Positions 1-6,980 of a stretch of DNA of 48,934 nucleotides are shown one piece after another; within the stretch, counting starts at the first letter, position 1; each line of letters begins with the position of its first letter. A program made the position numbers and the translations under genes. The DNA lies in the IMG/VR virus record IMGVR_UViG_3300042691_026652, positions 1 to 48,934 of that record. One strand, given 5' to 3'. The DNA comes from a virus. The notes under the pieces were generated by a model, which did not search any database, had not been told where the DNA came from, and worked only from the letters and a program-made list of their open reading frames with translations.

Positions 1-249
1 AGTTCTTGATCCAACGCTCAGTTTTGCAATCGTATTGTCAGCAGCAGCAGTGAGTTTGCCGGTCATCGTGCCGCCAGAAGTTTGCACCGCTCCCGTGATG
101 CGCGAATCGTCACCTGCTGCTACCGTGTTTGCAGTCGTCCCAATGCTCTTGGTTGCGGCATCACCAAGACCCAAATTGGTTCGCATGCCGGCCTGATCCA
201 CAGACCGCATGAACGTGTCAACGCTATTAGTTACTGGTACGTCAGGCAT
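1..249 (-). CDS. tail fibre, N-terminal fragment (runs off left edge)
   Basis: This is the N-terminal 83 codons of a minus-strand gene whose remainder lies beyond base 1. It starts at the ATG at 249-247 (MPDVPVTNSVDTFMRS). It closely matches residues 1-83 of the 908-residue fibre at 43866-46592; both contain AAGDDSRITGA or AAGNDSRITGA, then TSGGTMTGKLTAAADNTIAK. The first 60 bases of the window are identical to 46344-46403. It follows a 47-residue gene by 3 bp and is the last gene seen of the portal-containing operon. By homology it is a virion adhesion or fibre subunit. The C-terminal receptor-binding part is not visible, so its specificity is unknown. Confidence 0.8.
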   Translation of the reverse strand, partial: MPDVPVTNSVDTFMRSVDQAGMRTNLGLGDAATKSIGTTANTVAAGDDSRITGAVQTSGGTMTGKLTAAADNTIAKLSVGSRT

Positions 250-252
250 ATA

Positions 253-396
253 CTAGGGTACAATGTATCGGAAACCGTCTGGTGTGCGGAAGAAAAACCC
301 GTCAAAAGTCTTGTAGTAATGAATCACCGCCGGTGTTGATGAACCGCCCTTTAAAACAACCTGCGAGGTTGCTGCTATGGATATTTCGATTTCCAT
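253..396 (-). CDS. 47-residue protein upstream of fibre
   Basis: A short open frame, MEIEISIAATSQVVLKGGSS... ending TPDGFRYIVP, starts at the ATG at 396-394. It shares one base with the stop of the preceding gene (TAATG), which implies translational coupling, and it stops 3 bp before the fibre start at 249. The 72-residue protein at 46595-46813 sits in the same position before the other copy of this fibre N-terminus, also starts at a TAATG, and also ends with aromatic-PDG-aromatic motifs. I do not recognise a named family. A small virion or fibre-attachment part is an inference from position only. Confidence 0.6.
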   Translation of the reverse strand: MEIEISIAATSQVVLKGGSSTPAVIHYYKTFDGFFFRTPDGFRYIVP

Positions 397-680
397 TAGT
401 CGTTGAACAAGCGGACAATCTGCGTTGCCGATGTGTTGGTATTCAAAACTCTAATTACTTTCACCGGGAAAAACCCGGCCGGTGCTCCGTGAAAAGTAAC
501 GACATCTCCCCCTGCAGTCATAACTCTGATGTTCCCTGATCCGCCAATGTACAGCGTCGATGGAGCAAACTGAGTTGTGTCGTTTGGCACTACATCCACA
601 GCACGGGTAGGCTGAGTAACCGTGTCGCGGATTACGGAGTTTACTCCGTCATTGATTGCTGCGGGATTCGTGTTTGCCAT
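396..680 (-). CDS. spike-base-like protein
   Basis: A 94-residue protein. The sequence PSTLYIGGSGNIRVMTAGGD then VVTFHGAPAGFFPVKVIRV and TNTSATQIVRLF resembles the small 'spike base protein' family known from gene transfer agents and podoviruses. That family has the pattern L-Y-V-G-G-x-G-[ND]-[LI]-x-V, V-T-F-x-x-V-P-A-G and A-T-x-I. It probably forms a beta-rich base for a head or tail spike. It follows the portal gene by 7 bp and is coupled through TAATG to the next small gene, then a fibre, which fits an attachment role. The family call is from memory of the pattern, not a search. Confidence 0.6.
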   Translation of the reverse strand: MANTNPAAINDGVNSVIRDTVTQPTRAVDVVPNDTTQFAPSTLYIGGSGNIRVMTAGGDVVTFHGAPAGFFPVKVIRVLNTNTSATQIVRLFND

Positions 681-687
681 ATGTCTA

Positions 688-2334
688 CTAGGATATCGCT
701 CTGCTGAGCATGCTTTCTCGAGTTGTGTCAGCTTCTGAGAGCAACTTCGCTCCTTGCGCTGCCTGAGTCAAATTATCAACCATCTGTTGTCTCTGCGCGG
801 CTATTGCACGCTGCTTCCGAATCTCAGCCACAACCTCGTCGGGACGCACAACCTTCTGTGGCACTCCGAGCATGTCTCCATATTCGTCTACCACTTGGTC
901 CATGTCGATTTTGTCGAGAATCTCAGGGTACGCCTGCGCTAAATTTCCTGCGAATCCGACAAACCGCTCAATGCCTGCTGTGGCAACTAGCTTCTGCGCC
1001 TGAGCCATGATGCTCACGTACTCAACTTTCAGTTCCTGTCCTGCAATGTCCGGTGGCGCAGGCGGAATCAATCCTCTGCGCAGCATCATTGCGAACGTCC
1101 GGTCAATCAGCGGATCCAGCAAATCCTCATTCTGGCGCTCAAGCACCGGACCAAGCATCAGCAACTTCTCTTCATGCCTCTCCTCAATCTCGCGTGCTGT
1201 AATCTGCCTCCGGTCACTGTTTGCCAGCATCAAAAACAAGTCTTCGTAGAAGCATTTCTTCACTCTCTGCGAAGTTTCCTGAATCAAAACCTGCAACTCC
1301 CCAAGCGGCATCTTTACTTCGTGAGCCGGCTTAAACCCGGCCTGCCCTTGATTGCCGTCAACGTAGGTGATGTCCCCGGGGAGAAGCGAAGCCTTTTGGT
1401 TTCTCAACGACATAGGAGCCGTCATTGGAGGATTCACCATCTTGTCGATCGACTGGATCATCCTCCGTTGCATCGCTTGGAGTTGCTTGATATCCCCAAG
1501 CGCATCCATCCCCGGGGACATCCCGTAGACGTCTTCCCCGGTGACCGACCACCGAGGAGCCATGATTGGAAACTCATCAAATCCACTCTCGCTCAACATC
1601 CCCTCATCTTCTTCTGCACCAACCTCCCAATAAACAGATGCGTACTTCTTGAATTTTGCCAGCAACTTGCCCTCGTTGTAATCCTCGTTTGGCATCACAA
1701 GTTGCGCCACATCAATCCATTCCTCGTAATTGCCGTTGTCCCACAAGTCTCGAGTCCGCTTGGTGACGTTGTCCTTCCCAAACTGCTGAACCAGTTGCCG
1801 AACTGTCATACTGTACTCGCGCATGAACGTGTCAATTGACAGTCTGGCGTTTTGTGACAGGCAGTATTGCCCGATTGGGAATGTGTGGCATCTGATTACA
1901 TCAGCATCGTCTTCAAGCACTGCCATTGCCGCAGTGCCAAACACGCCCTCATCGCCGTAAAGCAGCGGTAAAGCGTTGTACAAGTTAGATTTAAGGAAGA
2001 TTGTCCGCATCCGTCGCGTGACATCGTCCAACCACATCTTTACCGGACCGAACTCAGAAAGTTCAGGGTCTGGCGTTGAAAGCATGAACCATGGTCGGGC
2101 CGGCGAAGTAAGCCCCGACATCATCCCTGCCTGCAAGTTGCGTGATGCCAGCGTTGCCGTCGAATCGATGATCTTCTGGTTTTTTCGGTCGCCCCTGTTT
2201 CTTTCTGACAGAGTAAATCGAGACCGGCGAGGTAACACGTAATCCGACAAATCTCGCCAATGCGGCATAAATGACTCTCGCTCACGCCTTAATGCGTTGC
2301 GCATCCGCTCGAGTTTTTGTCGTTTTGTCTCCAT
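688..2334 (-). CDS. portal (head-to-tail connecting) protein
   Basis: A 548-residue protein of the podovirus head-to-tail connecting family. It forms the dodecameric vertex through which DNA is packaged and ejected. The N-terminus (KLERMRNALRRERESFMPHW, then RDLSDYVLPRRSRF) and the motif ATLASRNLQAGMMSGLTSPA followed by RPWF are hallmarks of the family, and the length fits. The start is supported by a clear Shine-Dalgarno sequence, AGGGGA, about 6 bases before the ATG. It lies downstream of terminase and two small putative internal proteins in the same operon. The C-terminal 100 residues are Gln/Ala-rich and helical, as in other portals. No disruption is seen. Confidence 0.93.
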   Translation of the reverse strand: METKRQKLERMRNALRRERESFMPHWRDLSDYVLPRRSRFTLSERNRGDRKNQKIIDSTATLASRNLQAGMMSGLTSPARPWFMLSTPDPELSEFGPVKMWLDDVTRRMRTIFLKSNLYNALPLLYGDEGVFGTAAMAVLEDDADVIRCHTFPIGQYCLSQNARLSIDTFMREYSMTVRQLVQQFGKDNVTKRTRDLWDNGNYEEWIDVAQLVMPNEDYNEGKLLAKFKKYASVYWEVGAEEDEGMLSESGFDEFPIMAPRWSVTGEDVYGMSPGMDALGDIKQLQAMQRRMIQSIDKMVNPPMTAPMSLRNQKASLLPGDITYVDGNQGQAGFKPAHEVKMPLGELQVLIQETSQRVKKCFYEDLFLMLANSDRRQITAREIEERHEEKLLMLGPVLERQNEDLLDPLIDRTFAMMLRRGLIPPAPPDIAGQELKVEYVSIMAQAQKLVATAGIERFVGFAGNLAQAYPEILDKIDMDQVVDEYGDMLGVPQKVVRPDEVVAEIRKQRAIAAQRQQMVDNLTQAAQGAKLLSEADTTRESMLSRAIS

Positions 2335-2335
2335 G

Positions 2336-2731
2336 CTATTCCCCTAACAGAGTTCCTCTACGGCGCTGCTCTTCCATAAGCCCCAGCATTTCTTCCTCCT
2401 GCGAATTGCTGCCAATCATAGTGCGAGATTCAGTTGGATTTGATGAGTATTGGCCTCGCTCAAATGCTTGCCCTTGTCTTAAGCTGTACTTGTCTGGAAC
2501 TCTGCTCTGCTCAAATTGATCAGACGTTAGCATCGATTCGTCTCTTCGTCCTTCGTTTTGCTTTCTGGCTACTTGGCCTGACGACGGACCCATCATAAGC
2601 ATTCCAACTCCTCGGATTGCAACGGACAAAGGGTTGTATAGGACAAGAGTCTTGGCTACTTGCTCGAAAACTTCAGTAACCGGCCGAACGACCTTTTTGA
2701 CCGCTTTGAACCCTTTACTAAGCCAACTCAT
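2336..2731 (-). CDS. 131-residue structural-operon protein with LLG tail
   Basis: The protein begins MSWLSKGFKAVKKVVRPVTE, an amphipathic basic helix, followed by a hydrophobic stretch (LSVAIRGVGMLMMG) and a polar Gln/Glu/Arg-rich remainder. The last residues, QRRRGTLLGE, nearly match the C-terminus of the next protein upstream (QRNRGSLLGS, 2733-3074), although the rest of the two proteins differs. The ends of neighbouring genes are 1-2 bp apart, so it is co-transcribed with portal. Small amphipathic proteins here are often internal or ejected virion components; that is inference. No named family is recognised. Confidence 0.7.
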   Translation of the reverse strand: MSWLSKGFKAVKKVVRPVTEVFEQVAKTLVLYNPLSVAIRGVGMLMMGPSSGQVARKQNEGRRDESMLTSDQFEQSRVPDKYSLRQGQAFERGQYSSNPTESRTMIGSNSQEEEMLGLMEEQRRRGTLLGE

Positions 2732-2732
2732 T

Positions 2733-3074
2733 TTACGAACCTAAAAGAGACCCTCGGTTCCGCTGCTGCTGACCTTCGTCAAGCGTCATGCCCCCACCAC
2801 CAAGCAAACCGGAAATCAAATCTGTGCCTCCTGCCCCAACTCCAATCTGATCGGATCTCCCGTATGATGCCATGGCTGCCCTTTCCTGACGATTAGAAGA
2901 GCGAATAGCTTCGCCTTGAATTTTCTCTTCACTCATTCGCATCTCCTCGTTTGCCAGTTTCTTCTGCTGGTCCATTTGACGCTGAGCCTGCTTTTGCTGC
3001 TGCTTCTGTCCGTAAAGGGACGTTCCAGCAGTAATGAGAGATCCGACGATGATTGCAGTTGCTACCCAAGCCAT
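2733..3074 (-). CDS. 113-residue membrane-anchored coiled-coil protein
   Basis: The N-terminus (MAWVATAIIVGSLITAGTSL) is a single hydrophobic segment. It is followed by a Gln/Lys-rich probable coiled coil (residues about 22-60) and a glycine-rich region (GVGAGGTDLISGLLGGGG). The C-terminus ends QRNRGSLLGS, shared with the 2336-2731 product. The organisation (hydrophobic N-terminus then Q/K coiled coil) resembles small internal virion proteins of podoviruses such as the T7 gp14 class, which enter the host envelope on DNA ejection. That assignment is by architecture and position, 4 bp from the cupin gene. Confidence 0.65.
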   Translation of the reverse strand: MAWVATAIIVGSLITAGTSLYGQKQQQKQAQRQMDQQKKLANEEMRMSEEKIQGEAIRSSNRQERAAMASYGRSDQIGVGAGGTDLISGLLGGGGMTLDEGQQQRNRGSLLGS

Positions 3075-3077
3075 AAA

Positions 3078-3593
3078 TTAAGTCAGTTGGTGTGACGCTT
3101 CCCACTCCAAGTAGGTTGGTGATTTAATGATGAAGCGCTTTTCAATATCTTCGACTTCCGTGCTTTCGCTTGCAATCACATTTATCCACGTCAGGTCTTC
3201 AAGAACGTACCCCAACTTGCGTGACCCCGCTTCACTTTTGAACACGCACGGCCCCTGAACATCAACCATCCTGCCATCCATCAGCACCCGCATCCTCCCT
3301 TTCAGGATGATGTTGAAGCAAGACTCCCCGTGCTTATGCCCGAGCACCAGTGAACCCGCCGGCGCTTGCATCTCTCGCAGGTAAACGCCACTGCAGAACT
3401 GGTGCGAGATCTGGATGCTCGGAACTAACTCCTGTTCCGTGTTTGCCAAAAGCGCTTTCTCAATCGCTTCGTAATCCACAACACCAGATTCAGGGTCAAC
3501 CGAACGTCCAATCTGGTCCAAGACCGATAGCACGAAGTCAGCAAACTCGGGGCGTTCCTTTATATCTATCTCAGTGTCAGGCGAATGGGTCAT
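3078..3593 (-). CDS. cupin-fold protein
   Basis: A 171-residue protein whose central part carries a cupin signature. GSLVLGHKHGESCFNIILKG gives the H-x-H...E ligand pattern (about residues 86-92) and is followed by VMLDGRMVDVQGP-like strands. Cupins are small beta-barrels that usually hold a divalent metal. The N-terminal 60 residues are helical and not part of the barrel. The gene overlaps the end of the terminase gene by 17 bp, so it belongs to the packaging operon. Such cupins recur in short-tailed phage late operons, but their role is not established; an enzymatic or a structural-scaffold role are both possible. Confidence 0.75.
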   Translation of the reverse strand: MTHSPDTEIDIKERPEFADFVLSVLDQIGRSVDPESGVVDYEAIEKALLANTEQELVPSIQISHQFCSGVYLREMQAPAGSLVLGHKHGESCFNIILKGRMRVLMDGRMVDVQGPCVFKSEAGSRKLGYVLEDLTWINVIASESTEVEDIEKRFIIKSPTYLEWEASHQLT

Positions 3594-4887
3594 ATTCGGT
3601 GTGGGCTTTATCGGTGTGCATGGAAATCAGGGCGGCCGGTCCTCTTGTCGCTGGAACAGGATGGGCAAACGTGAGCGCCAGTGCGTCGGCTAGGTCAGGG
3701 CTGGACATTCCGCGCTTTCTCATGTCGTCCTTGCTCTCCAACTCAAGTTTGCCTGCAGCATTGGCGTAGCTGTACGTCGGTCCGCACAAATCAATCTTCA
3801 ACTCGGTGATATCTGGAATGGAAGCGCCTGCCTTCAGCCATTCAGCCATGTCCCACCACATTTCCGCCCTCTTGTTCTGGAACGTCGGCTTGTTCGGCTT
3901 GCCTCCAAAATCCACGGGGATTGGAGAGAACCCAAGTTGACGCAACCGATCGATGACGCCCTCGCCTCGGCCGGCATCAATGAACACTGCGTCCGGTTTC
4001 CACTCGACCCAATGCTCTGCCACTTTCCCCGCAAGCGTCATGTTATCAATCATCGTGTACGTTTGCGGTGAATGCGCCACAAGTCCCTGCCTGCCAAAGA
4101 TAACCGACCTGTCTCCGCCGTATCGAGCGACGTCAACGCCGAGGATGCGTGGGGCGTGCTCGTAATCCTGCTCGGAGATGTGTTTTCCAGAGCATTCATG
4201 CGCTATGTCGATGGTAATCAATTGATTATCGCTACTGGCATCAAAGTCGCATAGCATTTCCTGACGGAATTGGTTCTCCGTCATGGTTTTCCGCATTAGC
4301 TCAATCTCCTCGGGCTTGATGCATCCAGTGTCGCGGTAGGTGTAGAGTCTTGTGTACCAGTCGGGGTCTTTCCGCGCCTTGTGGTACACCTCGGAGAACA
4401 GGTTCGGACCCTTGGGTGTACCGATGAACAATGCCCATCCGTTCCGGTCCGCCAGTGCAGGCCGAATGATCTGGCCCCACACCTCCGGTTTCATATCGGC
4501 GACTTCATCAATCACGATGCCATCGATGTAGAGGCCGCGCAGAGCGTCGGGGTTGTCCGCCCCGTACACCGAGATGCGTGCCCCGTTGGGTAGCTCACCC
4601 CACAACTCACCTTCGTTGATCTTCACCTCGGGGATCTTCTGCAGTTGCGGCTTGAGGTACGGACCCCAAGCCACTGCCTTGGCCTGCTTTAGGAACGGTG
4701 CGAGGTACACGTACCGTGCCATGGGCTTAGTGGTGATGCCTGCAGCATCCAACAGGGTCACGCCTGCCATCACGGTCTTGCCGGCACGCCGATGGCACAC
4801 CAACACGCTGAACCGCTTGAGACCCATATGGCACTCGACCTGCCATGCCCTCGGGTGATACCCGATATCCGCCTCGATTTCAGGCAT
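3577..4887 (-). CDS. terL: terminase large subunit
   Basis: A 436-residue DNA-packaging motor. The Walker A motif is CHRRAGKT (residues 31-38), Walker B is IVIDE (D127, E128), and the adenine or coupling region lies between. The nuclease domain shows ILGVDVARYGGDRS (around residues 248-262) and the acidic motif AVFIDAGRGEG. I chose the ATG at 4887 (MPEIEADIGYHPRAWQ) because the upstream open frame to 5112 is an arginine/cysteine-rich shadow of the 86-residue gene at 4880-5140, while residue 1 here sits just before the family's conserved helix. The start overlaps that gene by 8 bp. Terminase packages DNA into the procapsid through the portal. Confidence 0.95.
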   Translation of the reverse strand: MPEIEADIGYHPRAWQVECHMGLKRFSVLVCHRRAGKTVMAGVTLLDAAGITTKPMARYVYLAPFLKQAKAVAWGPYLKPQLQKIPEVKINEGELWGELPNGARISVYGADNPDALRGLYIDGIVIDEVADMKPEVWGQIIRPALADRNGWALFIGTPKGPNLFSEVYHKARKDPDWYTRLYTYRDTGCIKPEEIELMRKTMTENQFRQEMLCDFDASSDNQLITIDIAHECSGKHISEQDYEHAPRILGVDVARYGGDRSVIFGRQGLVAHSPQTYTMIDNMTLAGKVAEHWVEWKPDAVFIDAGRGEGVIDRLRQLGFSPIPVDFGGKPNKPTFQNKRAEMWWDMAEWLKAGASIPDITELKIDLCGPTYSYANAAGKLELESKDDMRKRGMSSPDLADALALTFAHPVPATRGPAALISMHTDKAHTEYDPFA

Positions 4888-5140
4888 TTGACTCCTCAAT
4901 GTAGAGCGGCGTTTGCAGGCCAACGTGGGATCCTGCGATGTTGTACTCGTAGTATTCCAGCGCCTCATCCGCCCCCATCCCGTTGTCCTGCAGCATCTTG
5001 AGGATACGTTGGACCGAGTACACCGCGACCGGCACTGCACCAACCATGGTCCAACCCATGTAGGCATCATCCAGACCGTCTGCCAGCACCAACTCAATGC
5101 CTTGTCGCTCAAGCGATTCTGCCAATTCTGCTCTGTTCAT
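4880..5140 (-). CDS. conserved 86-residue phage protein before terL
   Basis: MNRAELAESLERQGIELVLA... is a mixed alpha/beta protein with the pattern VPVAVYSVQRILKMLQDNGM, then DEALEYYEYNIAGSHVG, then TPLY. This pattern (A-x-Y-D/S...L...G-M...E-A...Y-x-x-x-N-x-x-G-x-x-x-G...T-P) is widespread in small phage and prophage proteins of unknown function, often near terminase genes. It overlaps the terL start by 8 bp and is probably co-translated with it. I infer no function. Confidence 0.75.
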   Translation of the reverse strand: MNRAELAESLERQGIELVLADGLDDAYMGWTMVGAVPVAVYSVQRILKMLQDNGMGADEALEYYEYNIAGSHVGLQTPLYIEESNA

Positions 5141-5182
5141 AATGTGTTGAGATTATGTCGCAAAAACCTGGTTCGCAACCCG

Positions 5183-5515
5183 CTACAGTTCCCCGTTTAC
5201 CACTCGCAGCACCCCGAGTTGTTCAGGGCTTGCCGGCACTCGGGTGATCAGGCGGATGACGGTGGGGCCGCCTGCGCCGGCTGCCTCGCCGGCCGGCTCC
5301 TTCTCTTGTGGCACAATCTTACCGAGCAGCGCGCAGAAGGTGCGTGGGTCCGAGGTAGCCAGCGCCTCGAGGTACTTGACCCCACCAACCTTCCGGAACG
5401 CCCGAGCCAACGCCTTCTTAATCTCGCCGGTGATGCGGTTGGGAACGCCTTTCGGCCTGCCCCGCCTCTTAGCCGGCTCTTCCTGCCCCGCCTTTTTGGT
5501 CACCTTCTTTTTCAT
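5183..5515 (-). CDS. candidate small terminase / DNA-binding protein
   Basis: A 110-residue protein. The first 30 residues are strongly basic (MKKKVTKKAGQEEPAKRRGR then PKGVPNRIT) with a GRP core like an AT-hook. A helical stretch follows (IKKALARAFRKVGGVKYLEA), then DPRTFCALLGKIVPQE, a pattern frequent in small phage proteins next to terL. The position (second gene upstream of terL) and size fit a small terminase subunit that recognises the packaging site, but I cannot show an HTH fold. A GGAG sequence 9 bases before the ATG supports the start. Confidence 0.6.
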   Translation of the reverse strand: MKKKVTKKAGQEEPAKRRGRPKGVPNRITGEIKKALARAFRKVGGVKYLEALATSDPRTFCALLGKIVPQEKEPAGEAAGAGGPTVIRLITRVPASPEQLGVLRVVNGEL

Positions 5516-5518
5516 GTT

Positions 5519-5803
5519 TCACCACTCCCCGTAAAGCACCACTCCATTTCCGTGGAAATCAACCACTTCCACGGCCGTGATATCCTCCCGCATCCTGAGT
5601 ACTGCCAATGCCAACTCATCTGCAGTCCACTGACCATGCCTGACCAAATGTGCCTCGATTTTGGTCCTCAAATCAGCCACAAACTCCTCTCTCGAGCACA
5701 CTTGAGCATCCAGCCTCGACCACACTCGCATGGCAGATCCATTGCTGGATGTGAACTTGGTCATGGCCTCTACAAAAACCGGCGCTCTTTCAGGATTTTC
5801 CAT
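5519..5803 (-). CDS. 94-residue protein, first gene of packaging operon
   Basis: I start this gene at the ATG at 5803 (MENPERAPVFVEAMTKFT) because the longer frame to 5872 runs into the repeat array and has no ribosome-binding site. The product is acidic to neutral and helical (REEFVADLRTKIEAHLV, DELALAVLRMREDI) and ends in a short beta hairpin (VVDFHGNGVVLYGEW). It ends 3 bp before the next gene. I do not recognise a family. The first position after the control region suggests an early-late or packaging accessory role, which is inference. Confidence 0.6.
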   Translation of the reverse strand: MENPERAPVFVEAMTKFTSSNGSAMRVWSRLDAQVCSREEFVADLRTKIEAHLVRHGQWTADELALAVLRMREDITAVEVVDFHGNGVVLYGEW

Positions 5804-5840
5804 ATGACACACTCTGCCAGACGTTGCAAAACGGTCAACT

Positions 5841-6110
5841 TGTGATGCTTCTTTTGGACAAGCATCACACATCCATCACAACGTAACATCCTCAGCCTCA
5901 GCATTGTGATGCTTGTGATGCTTCTTTTTCGTTTTTTAAACACTTTCCGCAAACTCCCCGCACAACCCCCTCTCTCCCTGCCATCTACCACTATTCCCAC
6001 TACTTTTTACCAAAAGAAGCATCACAAGCATCACAAGCATCACAAGCCTCATCCTCAACGACTTGGGTGTGATGGTAGTCCCCAAAAAGAAGCATCACAC
6101 ATCCATCACA
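5841..6110. repeat. iteron-like array of AGCATCACA and its complement
   Basis: The 9-mer AGCATCACA occurs at 5861-5869, 6018-6026, 6027-6035, 6036-6044 and 6091-6099. Its complement TGTGATGCT occurs at 5841-5849, 5905-5913 and 5914-5922. Near-copies TCCATCACA are at 5872-5880 and 6102-6110, and TGTGATGGT at 6068-6076. Segments 5904-5928 and 6012-6036 form a perfect 25-base inverted repeat around an 83-base spacer. A 21-base block is repeated identically at 5860-5880 and 6090-6110. Direct 9-bp phasing plus inversion fits protein-binding iterons of a replication origin or an operator hub. Which one cannot be decided from sequence. Confidence 0.75.
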
Positions 6111-6275
6111 CTCAAAATCCAGCACTCAGACTCCCCGCATCTCTGTCTCCCCCTGCTACTTATGCGCAAACATCACTCCCGCACTCACTTCCACGCTTTT
6201 TCCAAACCACAAAAATCACCCATTCTCAGCTAAGTAGCACTGCCCCTGCAATTTGCGTTATGACAAAGATTTCCA

Positions 6276-6304
6276 TTGCAACCCATTCTAACCCATGCGA
6301 GGAT
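6276..6304 (+). promoter_or_regulatory. early promoter, copy A
   Basis: A -35-like TTGCAA (6276-6281), a 17-base spacer beginning CCCA, and a weak -10 GAGGAT (6299-6304). It aligns base for base with the better promoter copy B at 8526-8554. The 21 bases 6304-6324 are identical to 8554-8574, covering the expected start of transcription. The first early gene starts at 6349. The call rests mainly on conservation with copies B and C. Confidence 0.6.
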
Positions 6305-6348
6305 GCAGGCTCAGTGTTAGTTAAATCAAAAATCAAAAATCAAAAATC

Positions 6349-6927
6349 ATGAGCACCACATCCATCAAACTCACCACTGCCTCGGCTGCCCGTAGCCAGT
6401 ACCTCGAAACACTCAAGAGCGGCACTCCCGCCGACCAACACTATGCCGAGAGGGCGCTGACTTGGGCATTCAGAGACGTTCCGTTCCTCAAACGCGACCA
6501 TCAGTTTGCGTTGACGTTCAAAGACCAAGACCACCGTCAGGGAGTGCACACAATCGGCATTGGGCGATTTTCGTCACTGGAAACGGCCGTTTATGTTGCC
6601 GGACTCGATCTCAGCTACAACCGTCCGTTGGCGCAGGAGGAGATCCGCCGAATCGAACGGGATCCTCGGGTTGGTTTTGCTGGCGCACTCGTCGACGACG
6701 ACAACACGGTGTACACCCTGCACAATTTCGGTCGGCATGGCCGCACCCTAAACGTGTTTGACCCGTTCTGCTCCGTTCTTGATGACCGTCCGCTCAAACT
6801 GATCGCACTCAATCACACCAACCTCCAACTCATCTACGTTGGCACATTCCCCCGCAAATTCCGCGACTCGTTAAACCAGATCACAAACAAGCACTTAGGT
6901 GCTGAAGTAGAACTGTTTATCGCATAG
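6349..6927 (+). CDS. 192-residue early protein, unknown
   Basis: First gene of the rightward early block, following promoter copy A and a G-poor leader with three AAAAATC repeats. The product MSTTSIKLTTASAARSQYLE... is soluble, with no membrane segment or Cys cluster. Its middle has alternating strands (TVYTLHNFGRHGRTLNVFDP, LKLIALNHTNLQLIYVGTF). No motif allows a named family. Its position suggests it is among the earliest proteins made after infection, so host takeover or anti-defence is possible but unproven. A GGGGCCCC hairpin follows its stop. Confidence 0.75.
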   Translation: MSTTSIKLTTASAARSQYLETLKSGTPADQHYAERALTWAFRDVPFLKRDHQFALTFKDQDHRQGVHTIGIGRFSSLETAVYVAGLDLSYNRPLAQEEIRRIERDPRVGFAGALVDDDNTVYTLHNFGRHGRTLNVFDPFCSVLDDRPLKLIALNHTNLQLIYVGTFPRKFRDSLNQITNKHLGAEVELFIA

Positions 6928-6935
6928 CACCTCAC

Positions 6936-6953
6936 GGGGCCCCTCGGGGCCCC
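6936..6953 (+). other. GC hairpin after first early gene
   Basis: GGGGCCCC, TC, GGGGCCCC forms a hairpin with up to 8 G-C pairs, 8 bases after the stop at 6927. There is no U-tract, so it is not a standard terminator. It could protect or separate cistrons in the early transcript. It is unlike the three-copy element found after 8443, 9943 and 11493. Confidence 0.6.
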
Positions 6954-6980
6954 ACACCACAAACCAAACAAACCAACACC

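Larger units (their letters stand above)
5804..6348 (+). other. 545-bp non-coding control region
   Basis: This is the only long gap in the window, lying between divergent transcription units. The left part holds the 9-bp repeat array (5841-6110). The segment 5929-6011 between its arms is pyrimidine-rich on the plus strand and includes a short A/T run (gttttttaaac). The right part (6120-6270) shows nothing I can name and leads to the early promoter at 6276-6304. Just before the first early ATG the leader repeats the 7-mer AAAAATC three times. Frames here encoding His/Lys repeats are produced by the 9-bp repeats and are not genes. Confidence 0.75.

Noticed and set aside
1174-1839. 221-residue plus-strand open frame opposite portal
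   Set aside because: It is an antisense shadow of the conserved portal gene with biased composition.
4888-5112. Upstream extension of the terminase frame
   Set aside because: It encodes an Arg/Cys/Ser-rich stretch that is the shadow of the 86-residue gene on the same strand in another frame.
4913-5845. 310-residue plus-strand open frame opposite the packaging genes
   Set aside because: It is Cys/His/Arg-rich, antisense to four well-supported genes, and has no start signal.
5841-6110. CRISPR array
   Set aside because: The units are 9 bp, mostly contiguous, in both orientations, and lack spacers of constant length.
5770-6352. Open frames on both strands of the control region, including a plus-strand His/Lys-repeat protein
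   Set aside because: The His/Lys repeats are the translation of the 9-bp iterons; there is no ribosome-binding site, and the frame crosses the first early promoter and gene start.
6936-6953. GGGGCCCC hairpin as a rho-independent terminator
   Set aside because: A strong stem but no T-tract, and the downstream gene lacks its own visible promoter.
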